Shown: piece after piece, positions 54,714-63,050 of the stretch
Layout: each line of letters opens with the position of its first letter
Numbering within the stretch: position 1 is the first letter of the stretch
From: an uncultured Lactobacillus sp.
GTDB lineage: Bacteria > Bacillota > Bacilli > Lactobacillales > Lactobacillaceae
Assembly (NCBI RefSeq): GCF_948948975.1
Contig: NZ_CARBVX010000001.1
Coordinates: 99,414 to 163,413 of the forward strand
DNA: 64,000 nt
Direction: 5' to 3'
Position numbers and translations under genes: made by a program
Notes under the pieces: model-generated
Told to the model about the DNA's origin: nothing
The model's database searches: none
What the model saw: the letters and a program-made list of their open reading frames with translations, nothing else

Positions 54714-57154
54714 TATTGTTCCTTTTCTATTCTTATTGGTTCCAGCTCAAGACTAGATACTAAATCTTGTCGTGCTGTAAAAATTAAAACTTGTGTCTTC
54801 TTAGCCAACTCTTCTAATAGTTTGACAATATAGTTGGTTCTTTGTGCGTCAAAGTTTACAAAAGCATCATCAATCAAAATTGGCAACGCAATTTTATCTG
54901 CAACTTGTTCCACAAAAGCTAATTTCAAAGCAAAATATAATTGCTCACTTGTCCCACGAGACAGATATTCAACATCAAACTTTTTACCATCTTCTCTTTT
55001 AACTTTAAGTTTTTTATCTAATTGGATATCCACATATCTTCCACCAGTTAAAAGATTGAAATACTTCTTTGCATCTTCAAGCATCTTAGGAAAACGCTCA
55101 TTCGAGGCTAAATCTAAGCCACGTGCGATCCAGTTGCTGGTTAATAAGTTAGCTAAATACTCTTTAACATTTTCACTCAATGATGTTTCTAAGTCAGTTA
55201 ATTTTTGTTTTTCGGCAAAATATTTATCAGAGTTTGCTAAAACATGCATCTGATTTTCAAGTTTGGCATTCTCTGCATGCAAATCATTAATTTGCGCCTG
55301 CTTTTGAGAGATCTGCTTTTCTATTTGCTCTTTATTTTCTGTTAATTTATTTGGATCTTTTGTAATTTCTTCTAATTGTGCAAGATCCGCTTGCAAATCA
55401 TTTTGTAATGCTTCCATTTTTAACTTTAATTGTTCTTGTACTTCAGCTTGTTGCTTCAGCTTGGAGAATTCCGCAAAATCAGTAACTTTACTTGCCGCAA
55501 ATAAATTAGAAAGATCAATTTTATTCTTAGCTAATTGGTTCTTTTTTTCTTGTAAATGCACTGCTACATCATTTAAATGTTGCTTAGACAAATTATTTTG
55601 ATCAATTACTTTTTGCAATGAATTTAACTGATTTACAATATCTGAAAATGTCTGAATATTTCTTTGAGTAAAAGGATATAACTCCTGAACAAAAGCTTGA
55701 ATTTTTTCATTCAGAGAAACTTGTTCTTGATCTAGTTGGCCAAGTGTTTGCTTTTTAGATTCAATTTGAACTACTTCGTTCCACAAACTATTTAAGTCAA
55801 TGACATTAGGATCAAGTCCATACTTTTCAATAAATTCTTGGTCTTTCTGACTTTTCTTAGTATTAGTTTGCTTTGTCCAAACAAATAGTCCAAGCCCACC
55901 TAAAGCAATCATTATTCCCAAGAAACGTACGAATAAATTATTAATTGCAATTGAACTAAAAAGTCCTGCAACTAATAAAATTAATGATAAAATTCCTGGC
56001 AAATTATTATTTTCTTGCTTTTGATTCTTTAAAGCCTGATAATCATCTTTTATTTTTGTTCGAGTTTCACTTGATAACTTGCTTAATTTAACCGCTTCTG
56101 GCTGAAACTGCTCATAAGACTCTAAATCTTTCTTGGTAGTTTCAATTTGCCGCTGCAAATCTTTACTTTCACTTTCCCAATGCAAAACTTCAGCCTTATG
56201 GTCAACTAATACTTGAATTTTATCTTTGTTTGATAACTCGCTGCTATTCTTAATTTCGTCAAGCTGCGTCTCTAAATTTTTTATATGAGCTGTTAAATCT
56301 GAAATTTTATTTTGAATAGCTTGCGCTCGCTCATAACTCTCTTTAGAAAAGGAAACCGGTTGTACTTCTTCTCTAAGTTGCTGATACTGCTTAAAATTAG
56401 TTAGCTTTTGCATTAATAGACTAATTTTTTGGTCTTCTTTATTTAATTCAACTAGTTCAGACTGAATTTTTTTCAGTTTTTCCTTTTCTCGAGTTAATTT
56501 TTCTTCAAGTTCACGATAATCATTAAGTTCACTATTGGTTTGAGCTAAAACTTCTTTTTGTTCTTCAATTTGATTAATTAATTGATTAACTATCGGCTTA
56601 CGTCCACTCTTTTTAAAAAGCTTCTGAGCATTACTTGAAAACTCATCTCTTAAATCAAGTAATTTGTGACTTTGTGATGCTCCTAAAAAGTAAATTTGTT
56701 CCATTAATTCTGCCTGAGATAATCCATTTACCTCGCGCAGCATATCCTGATTAAAAATAAAGCTGTCCGTATAAAAACTACCATCTATATTTTGGATCCG
56801 ATCAAAAAACACATTCTCTGGCACTTCTTGATCATTTAAACTAACTTTTAAAACCCCCTTCTTAGGATCCCCTTTTGCATATAATCGACTCAAAAGAAAG
56901 GTACCATCCGTATCTTCAAAAGTTAAACTTCCGCCCATTGGACTAACATGATCCAAAGGCTGATAATTCTCAAAGAAAGGTGATTTATTAGTTCTTAGGT
57001 GAAAGCCAAATAGAACTTGCTTAACAAAGGCTACAGTTGTACTTTTCCCAGCTTCATTCGCCCCTAAAAATATCGTTAAATCTTTGTTCAAATTAAAAGT
57101 CACATCATTTAATTTTCCAAAGTGAATAATTTTAATTTGAGTTAACTTCATCAT
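54713..57154 (-). CDS. yhaN: YhaN, SbcC/Rad50-like ATPase
   Basis: 813 residues. Walker A GANEAGKSTT near 32 and, at the far end, signature LSRGTSEQLYFALKL and Walker B LPILIDDAFVNFD. Long coiled coils lie between, broken near 385-425 by two hydrophobic segments (ILSLILLVAGLFSSIAI), so the protein is probably held at the membrane. It pairs with the nuclease YhaO. The stop of yhaO overlaps its start by 23 bases. Confidence 0.93.
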   Translation of the reverse strand: MMKLTQIKIIHFGKLNDVTFNLNKDLTIFLGANEAGKSTTVAFVKQVLFGFHLRTNKSPFFENYQPLDHVSPMGGSLTFEDTDGTFLLSRLYAKGDPKKGVLKVSLNDQEVPENVFFDRIQNIDGSFYTDSFIFNQDMLREVNGLSQAELMEQIYFLGASQSHKLLDLRDEFSSNAQKLFKKSGRKPIVNQLINQIEEQKEVLAQTNSELNDYRELEEKLTREKEKLKKIQSELVELNKEDQKISLLMQKLTNFKQYQQLREEVQPVSFSKESYERAQAIQNKISDLTAHIKNLETQLDEIKNSSELSNKDKIQVLVDHKAEVLHWESESKDLQRQIETTKKDLESYEQFQPEAVKLSKLSSETRTKIKDDYQALKNQKQENNNLPGILSLILLVAGLFSSIAINNLFVRFLGIMIALGGLGLFVWTKQTNTKKSQKDQEFIEKYGLDPNVIDLNSLWNEVVQIESKKQTLGQLDQEQVSLNEKIQAFVQELYPFTQRNIQTFSDIVNQLNSLQKVIDQNNLSKQHLNDVAVHLQEKKNQLAKNKIDLSNLFAASKVTDFAEFSKLKQQAEVQEQLKLKMEALQNDLQADLAQLEEITKDPNKLTENKEQIEKQISQKQAQINDLHAENAKLENQMHVLANSDKYFAEKQKLTDLETSLSENVKEYLANLLTSNWIARGLDLASNERFPKMLEDAKKYFNLLTGGRYVDIQLDKKLKVKREDGKKFDVEYLSRGTSEQLYFALKLAFVEQVADKIALPILIDDAFVNFDAQRTNYIVKLLEELAKKTQVLIFTARQDLVSSLELEPIRIEKEQ

Positions 57155-58355
57155 TTATATCCTTTAATTTTTGTCCCAATTTAACCTGTGCTAATTCTTT
57201 TACTTCGTCAATAAATTCAGGTTTCTTCAAAATATCAGCAACATAATCACTTTTTTTACTTAAATCACTAGCTAACGCATAAATCTTATCTAGTTCAAAA
57301 GTTTCATTTTTAGCTCGATCAAATGCTTCTTTATCCGCTGTTCTAAGTTGAAGCTTTTCATTATTCGTCAGATAAACTTTTACAAGTCTAGAATCAAATT
57401 TCAAAGAATTAGAGAGTTGAAGCCAGTACTCACTGTCCTTAACTAATTCTAGTTCTTTTTCACTTAAATATTGGGCTCCTTCAATTGTTAAACCAAATAA
57501 AGTTTTTCGTACATTTTTCTTAGTCAAAATTTCAACTATTTGTCTTGTTAGATCTTTTTGTGAAATTTCTTGATCCAAAGTCAGGGTTGCCATTTGCCAA
57601 ATAATTGGTGCTGTTTCAATAAAATCTAGACTTACTTTTTTAGTTGTTTCATCTACTATACCAATATATACACCTTTACTACCTTGTTCGTTAATGTGTC
57701 TACCCTGGAGATTACCACTATAAACAATTAAGGGGTCTTCACTTAAGGTCTGACGTAAATGAATATGACCTAAGGCAAAGTAATTATAATTTAAATCTTT
57801 AATTTCAGCCGTTGTAAATGGAGCATAAACATTCTGATAATTTGTAGTAGTTTTTGCACCCGCATGCATTAAACCAATAGTAAAGTTATCCCCTTTTTTA
57901 GGAAATTCACTAATCTTATCAGTTTCGATGTGATTATGTTGATAAGAAAATCCAACTACTGTATACCGAAAATCCTCTTTAGTTTTAGATTCAAATTCTT
58001 CTACTTCTTCATTAGAGCCTAAAAGTTTGAAGTATGGTGTTTGTGGCAATAACATCTCATTAGGATTCAAATAATCATGATTTCCTAGAATCATCACGAC
58101 TTGAATTTTTTGATCTGTAAGTCGCTTTATTTCACGACTAAAAAATAATTGACTCTGAGGACTAGGATGAGCTGAATCAAATGTATCACCTGCAATTAAT
58201 ACTAAATCGACATTTCTATCTAGTGCTGTATCAATTGCCTTAGTGAATGACTTTTGGGTAGATTGTTTAATATTTTTAAATTCATTAGATGGCAAAAAAG
58301 ATAGTCCTTGAAAGGGACTATCTAAGTGCGCATCTGCTAAATGCATAAATTTCAT
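57132..58355 (-). CDS. yhaO: YhaO, SbcD/Mre11-like nuclease
   Basis: 407 residues. Metallophosphoesterase motifs in order: DAHLDSP, GDTFDSAHP, GNHDYL, GLMHAG and LGHIHLR. With YhaN it forms an SbcCD-type complex that handles DNA ends. It is followed by yhaN and yhaM, as in B. subtilis. Confidence 0.95.
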   Translation of the reverse strand: MKFMHLADAHLDSPFQGLSFLPSNEFKNIKQSTQKSFTKAIDTALDRNVDLVLIAGDTFDSAHPSPQSQLFFSREIKRLTDQKIQVVMILGNHDYLNPNEMLLPQTPYFKLLGSNEEVEEFESKTKEDFRYTVVGFSYQHNHIETDKISEFPKKGDNFTIGLMHAGAKTTTNYQNVYAPFTTAEIKDLNYNYFALGHIHLRQTLSEDPLIVYSGNLQGRHINEQGSKGVYIGIVDETTKKVSLDFIETAPIIWQMATLTLDQEISQKDLTRQIVEILTKKNVRKTLFGLTIEGAQYLSEKELELVKDSEYWLQLSNSLKFDSRLVKVYLTNNEKLQLRTADKEAFDRAKNETFELDKIYALASDLSKKSDYVADILKKPEFIDEVKELAQVKLGQKLKDINDEVNSN

Positions 58356-58360
58356 ACTAA

Positions 58361-58714
58361 TTATTTTGCCTTTAAATCATCGTACAAATCGCCAATTGGC
58401 TTAGTCATAGCTTGTTGAACGTCGTTGATCATTTGGAAGAGAGCTTGTTCCTTGGTAATCATGTCTTTTAATTCGTCATTATTACGAACTTCTTCATTGA
58501 TCTTTTGATATTCTTTTTGTGCTTCTTCAGAAAGTGGTTGACCAGAATTTTGAGCGGCTAAAATTTGTTGTTGAAGCTTATCCATTCGTTGGTATAACTC
58601 TAAACTTTCTGGATTATTCTTTAAATTTTCAAGAGATTTCTTCAAATCTTTGAATTGTTCCGTTTCTTGTAAGTCCTTTGCTAATTGATTAGCGTTATCG
58701 TAAATATTAACCAT
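58361..58714 (-). CDS. YheA/YmcA (YlbF) family protein, 117 aa
   Basis: A small all-helical acidic protein of the UPF0342/Com_YlbF group. [20 protein letters not shown] at the start and a tail around [20 protein letters not shown] are typical. The length is that of YheA, whose gene also lies next to yhaMNO in B. subtilis. Role unsettled; family members act in RNA-processing complexes. Confidence 0.88.
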   Translation of the reverse strand: MVNIYDNANQLAKDLQETEQFKDLKKSLENLKNNPESLELYQRMDKLQQQILAAQNSGQPLSEEAQKEYQKINEEVRNNDELKDMITKEQALFQMINDVQQAMTKPIGDLYDDLKAK

Positions 58715-58736
58715 TTTAATTTAAACTCCTTCGTTT

Positions 58737-60794
58737 TTATCGGCCTAAAAGTCCTTTAAGATTATTATACCATTCGTTGAACTTAGACCCAGTATCATTG
58801 ATTCCTTTTTGTACTTGTTGACCTAAATTACCAAGCCAGTCTGAATTTGCCCCCGTATCTTTGGCTATCTGTTGGGCGCTCTTTTCCTTAAACTGTGTCT
58901 GAGAAGTATATGGAAGTAGCCGCTCTAATTCAGATTTATACAAGTGAGTAATTCCTGTTTCTGAAATACCTTCCATATAATGTTCTTGATCAGTCTTATC
59001 AAAACCTACCCAAGTTGATAAGACAACATCTGGAGTATAGCCAACAATCCATTGATCTTTTGTACCAAATCCATAACTATCAGGTACTTCAGTTGAACCA
59101 GTCTTACCTGCCACTCTAAAGCTTGATGGTTGAGCAGATCTCCCAGTTCCTGAAGTAAATACTCCTAAAAGCATTGATGTCATTTCCTTAGCAGTATTAG
59201 TTGAAATAATTCTGTGACTACCAGGATTCTTGTTTTGAGCAATAACATTACCGCTGGCATCAGTTATTTTAGTGATACAGTAGGATTGATTTGGTAAATT
59301 ACCCTCGTTAGCAAAAGCACTATAAGCTCTCGCCATCTGCAATGGTGAAACACCAGTTGAAAGTCCACCTAAGGCTAACGCTAAGTTTTGGTCACTCTTA
59401 TTAACGTGAATACCAAAGTTTTCAACTGATTGTACACCCTTGCTGACACCAATCTTATCTAAAAGCCATACTGCCGGTACGTTCTTACTTTGAGCTAGTG
59501 CTTCATACATTGGAATTTTATTCGAGTATTGATTGTCAACATTCTTTGGCTCATACCCGTTTTTTCCAAACTTTTGTAGTTTATTTGAAAGTTCAGAATC
59601 ATAATGATACCCATTCTGCAAAGCCGGTGAATAGACCGCTAGTGGTTTCATGGTAGAACCTGGCTGACGCTTCATTTGAGTAGCACGGTTATAACCGCGA
59701 AAGACGTGTTGTCCTCTCCCACCAACCATTGCTCGAACAGCACCTGTCTTTGGATCCATTGCAACGCTAGCCCCTTGCACTTTAGTACCATCACTGGCAT
59801 TTGACGGGAAATTCCAGCTTTCTTCAAAACTATCTTGCAGGGCAGTTTGATAATCAGTATCTAAGGTAGTGTAGATTTTTAGACCCTTATTCATTACATC
59901 TTCTTCTTTTAAGCCATAACGATCTATTGCTTCGTCAACAACTGCATCAAAGAAGTAAGGGTAGCGATAGCCATCTTCTTGAGAAAATGTATCATTGAGC
60001 GTAAGCGTAGTCTTCTTAGCATTATCAGCTTGTGTCTTAGAAATCTTGCCTGTATCGGCCATCAATCCTAAAACAACATTACGACGTGCAAGAGCATTAT
60101 CCATATGATCAATTGGATTGTAGTAGCTTGGACTACGAAGCATACCTGCAATTGTCGCCGCTTCTCCTACTGTTACATCACTGGCATTTTTTCCAAAGTA
60201 ACGTCGAGCGGCATCTTGAACACCCCAAACACCATTACCAAAATATGCATTGTTTAAATACATTGTTAAGATGTCTTTTTTGGAATAAACGTGGTTAATT
60301 TCAATTGCAAAAAAGAGCTCTTCTAGTTTTCTAGAAAAAGTCTGCTTTTGTGTCAATAATGCATTCTTGGCTAGTTGCTGCGTTAGCGTTGAACCGCCTC
60401 CAACGATTCCATGATGAATCAATCCGCTTACTGCAGCTCTTGCCATTCCCTTTACACTAAAGCCAGGATTTTTATAAAAAGTTCGGTCTTCTGTAGCAAT
60501 CACAGCATCTTGAATGTAAGGTGATATCTGATTCAATTCTACAAACGATCCCTTTTGCGAGTATAAAGAGCCAGCCTTCTGATTTTTATTATCATAGATT
60601 GTAGTTGTAGTGGAAAGAGCTGCCTTCATATTAGAGATGTTTGAAGTTTTCACCTTAACGGTATAATAAGTACAAACAAACAAACAACAGGACAGTAATA
60701 TCAAAATTAACCAACGCCAAATTTGAAAACGATGGTTGAAGTTTTTAATCGCTAAATGAATACGATGCCAAAACTCATGATTTTGGGAATGCAT
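58737..60794 (-). CDS. Class A penicillin-binding protein, 685 aa
   Basis: A bifunctional wall synthase. One membrane anchor at about 28-48; a GT51 domain with EDRTFYKNPGFS (Glu near 97) and GGSTLTQQLAKN; a transpeptidase domain with RQPGSTMKPLAVYS (Ser nucleophile), SKN (AQSKNVPAV) and KTGST. The length fits PBP2A/PBP1-type of lactobacilli. It is divergent from the pseudouridine synthase. The start ATG follows GGGAG. Confidence 0.95.
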   Translation of the reverse strand: MHSQNHEFWHRIHLAIKNFNHRFQIWRWLILILLSCCLFVCTYYTVKVKTSNISNMKAALSTTTTIYDNKNQKAGSLYSQKGSFVELNQISPYIQDAVIATEDRTFYKNPGFSVKGMARAAVSGLIHHGIVGGGSTLTQQLAKNALLTQKQTFSRKLEELFFAIEINHVYSKKDILTMYLNNAYFGNGVWGVQDAARRYFGKNASDVTVGEAATIAGMLRSPSYYNPIDHMDNALARRNVVLGLMADTGKISKTQADNAKKTTLTLNDTFSQEDGYRYPYFFDAVVDEAIDRYGLKEEDVMNKGLKIYTTLDTDYQTALQDSFEESWNFPSNASDGTKVQGASVAMDPKTGAVRAMVGGRGQHVFRGYNRATQMKRQPGSTMKPLAVYSPALQNGYHYDSELSNKLQKFGKNGYEPKNVDNQYSNKIPMYEALAQSKNVPAVWLLDKIGVSKGVQSVENFGIHVNKSDQNLALALGGLSTGVSPLQMARAYSAFANEGNLPNQSYCITKITDASGNVIAQNKNPGSHRIISTNTAKEMTSMLLGVFTSGTGRSAQPSSFRVAGKTGSTEVPDSYGFGTKDQWIVGYTPDVVLSTWVGFDKTDQEHYMEGISETGITHLYKSELERLLPYTSQTQFKEKSAQQIAKDTGANSDWLGNLGQQVQKGINDTGSKFNEWYNNLKGLLGR

Positions 60795-60900
60795 AAAATT
60801 AAAACTCCCTTTTCGTCAATAAACCTAATATGACGATTTTAGCATATCTTTATTTGAAAAATAGTATTTAAAAAGTTAAAAATTAGATAAGGTGAAAAAT

Positions 60901-61749
60901 ATGACTACATACCATTATTCCTTCACGTATCCCGTATACTTAATGTCAACAAGTGTTGGTGAGCTAATGCGTAAATTGCTTATACCAAGAAAATGGCGTC
61001 ACTTTTTACGTAGTGAAAAGAAAATATTAATTAACGGAAAATATCTACCACTCAATTTTTTAGTAAAGCCTGGTGATAGAATTGAAATTCAACTTGATCA
61101 TGTTGAAAGTGATCAGCAAGCTTATCCTGCTAGTGGAAAATTACCTAAAATTGTTTATGAAGATACTGATATCCTAGTAATTAACAAGCCAGCAGGACAA
61201 AAGACGCATCCCAATTTACATGAAGTAGATACAGCCTTAAATGACTGTGCTACTTATTTAGGCTACAGTCCTTATATTGTTCACAGATTAGATATGTTGA
61301 CAAATGGACTTTTATTAGTAGCAAAAAATCCAGCTGTTGTTCCTATTTTAAATCGGCAATTAACTAATAAAACTTTACATCGAGAATACTTAGCCTGGGC
61401 TTCCAACCCTAAACAAATTGAAAAACAAGGTATCATCGATCTTCCAATCGGTCATGATCCTAGTGATCAAAGAAAAAGAATGGTACGACCAGATGGATTA
61501 AATGCTATAACTCACTATGAAGTAATAAAAAAAGAGCAAAATAAAATTCTAGTAAAGCTTACTTTAGAAACTGGTCGAACTCATCAAATTAGAGTCCACT
61601 TAGCTGCTCTAAATGCACCAATCATTGGTGATCCTTTATATAATTCAGATTATCAAGAAGGAGAACAATTACAGCTAACAGCTTTCCAACTTACCTTTAG
61701 AAAACCGTTTAGCTTTGAAAATAAAACAATTAAATTAGAGGAAAAATAA
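60901..61749 (+). CDS. RluD family rRNA pseudouridine synthase
   Basis: 282 residues from the ATG at 60901, seven bases after AAGGTG. The GTG at 60892 overlaps that site and is rejected. S4-like N-terminus (RSEKKILINGKYL), then catalytic HRLDMLTNGLLLVAKN (Asp in HRLD) and TGRTHQIRVHL. The group is YjbO/YlyB-like; the exact uridine target is not decidable. Confidence 0.94.
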   Translation: MTTYHYSFTYPVYLMSTSVGELMRKLLIPRKWRHFLRSEKKILINGKYLPLNFLVKPGDRIEIQLDHVESDQQAYPASGKLPKIVYEDTDILVINKPAGQKTHPNLHEVDTALNDCATYLGYSPYIVHRLDMLTNGLLLVAKNPAVVPILNRQLTNKTLHREYLAWASNPKQIEKQGIIDLPIGHDPSDQRKRMVRPDGLNAITHYEVIKKEQNKILVKLTLETGRTHQIRVHLAALNAPIIGDPLYNSDYQEGEQLQLTAFQLTFRKPFSFENKTIKLEEK

Positions 61750-61778
61750 AAGAGATATGTAAAAACATATCTCTTTTA
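61748..61778. terminator. Bidirectional terminator between rluD-like gene and tRNA-Leu
   Basis: A perfect 13-bp stem (AAAAGAGATATGT / ACATATCTCTTTT) with AAAA loop between converging units. Confidence 0.93.
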
Positions 61779-61781
61779 TTA

Positions 61782-61865
61782 TGCCCCAAACAGGAGTCGA
61801 ACCTGCACTCACTTACGTGAACAGCGACCTGAACGCTGCGCGTCTGCCAATTCCGCCATTGAGGC
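61782..61865 (-). tRNA. tRNA-Leu (CAG anticodon)
   Basis: A class II tRNA of 84 bases. Acceptor GCCTCAA / TTGGGGC with one G-U pair, anticodon stem CAGCG / CGCTG around TTCAGGT (anticodon CAG), long variable arm TTCAC-GTAA-GTGAG, and T arm GCAGG-TTCGACT-CCTGT. The discriminator is A and CCA is not encoded. It reads CUG codons. Confidence 0.95.
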
Positions 61866-61967
61866 AATTCTAGAACATATCTATCATACCAAAAAAACAG
61901 CGAAATTGAAAAGCTAAATCTTCCTTATCAAACTACAAATTATTTATCTCATTTAATTGCATATTCT

Positions 61968-62103
61968 AATTTGTAAAAGTCGATTACCAATTCTATGATG
62001 ACGATATTCTTTCCTAACAAAAACCGGGCTAGGTAATTTTCCTGTATTTCAACAAATCCCAATAGCTTTTTTGTAAAGGAATAAGCCAGGATATTATCCT
62101 CTA
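61968..62103 (-). pseudogene. GNAT acetyltransferase fragment
   Basis: Reading minus: LLGFVEIQEN, a frame change near 62030, then PVFVRKEYRHHRIGNRLLQI. The latter is the acetyl-CoA-binding motif A of GNAT enzymes (R-x-x-x-I/G-x-G). N- and C-terminal parts are lost. It lies just after tRNA-Leu in a decayed stretch. Confidence 0.65.
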
Positions 62104-62184
62104 ATCAGAACTTCCTTACCAAATCAAGATTATTCAATCGAAAATTTTTAAATAATCATTAGTCTTTCTAAAATTTCTCAATTT

Positions 62185-62714
62185 CTATCGGCGTTCATAA
62201 ACTACATCTACAATACCATTATAATTTCTAGTATTAATGAGCTTAAGTTTTTGTTCTTATGAACTTACTCCGAAAAGTCGCAATCCCTTACCTAATAAAG
62301 TTGGAATAATTGAAATATAGGACTTATCCACTCGCTCATCCTCAACTAATCGCTGAATCAGATTTGCTCCACCGCAAATCCCTATATCTTTATCCTCTTG
62401 GTGCTTCAGCTGGTTAATCAACTTAACTGAATTTTCATTTGTAAATTTAATTTCATCAGTAGATTTTTCTTGGCGGTGAGTAAAAATATAAGTCGTCATT
62501 CCAGAATATATCCACTTCTTCAGCGAAAGTTCAGTAGTAACTTGATGATAGGTATTCCACCCATTAATATGATATCGATATCTCTAATAAATTCAGAATA
62601 TGTATCAAGATTTTCTATATCACTACTTTGACCCGCAATCCAGTTACCTCCAACTCTAGTATCTGTAATATAACCATCAAGACTCGTCGCAATAAATAAA
62701 CTTACTTTTCTCAT
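62185..62714 (-). pseudogene. Dihydrofolate reductase-like (RibD C-terminal/YyaP) remnant
   Basis: Starts MRKVSLFIATSLDGYIT at 62714, the normal family N-terminus. The frame breaks near 62545 (GGIPIIKLL against YHQVTTELSLKKW in the next frame). The main part TTYIFTHRQEKSTDEIKF to TLLGKGLRLFG follows. A stop at 62257 precedes the true end, EQKLKLINTRNYNGIVDVVY plus ERR, at 62185. One frameshift and one nonsense change break it. Confidence 0.85.
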
Positions 62715-62723
62715 TTTTCTTTC

Positions 62724-62882
62724 TTAATGCCCTAGTATTAATTTTATCCCAATTATACTAATAACTAATAAAACGATAAATAACCATATTATTAGTGAAA
62801 ACTTATCTTGAAATAGAATTACTCTAATAATAATTGAACCTAAAACAAAAAATGCCAAGTAACGATTACTCTCTTCAAAGAC
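62724..62882 (-). pseudogene. C-terminal fragment of a small membrane transporter
   Basis: An open frame without a start: VFEESNRYLAFFVLGSIIIR and two membrane segments ending IGIKLILGH. The pattern of a charged turn (FQDKFS) between two segments resembles the end of SMR/DMT-type efflux proteins, but it is too short to be sure. Its upstream end overlaps the terminator hairpin of the surface-protein gene. Confidence 0.4.
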
Positions 62883-62907
62883 CTACTGAAAGTAATTATT
62901 ACTTGGC
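62848..62907 (-). terminator. Terminator of the surface-protein gene
   Basis: GCCAAGTAA / TTACTTGGC at the base of a long imperfect hairpin with ATTTTTTG following on minus. Confidence 0.6.
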
Positions 62908-63050
62908 TTCCCCGGTGGGAAATTTATTAGTTTTTAATGACTTAGAGTTTAGTAAATAAAAATATTCTTGTAAAGTTCGTGTGATGATTTCTTTTCTTCA
63001 CCAATTTATGAATCGAAATAAATTCTTTTACAAAATTATATTCATTATCT

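Noticed and set aside
54834..55253. 139-codon plus-strand ORF in yhaN
   Set aside because: It is antisense to a well-supported gene and has no ribosome site.
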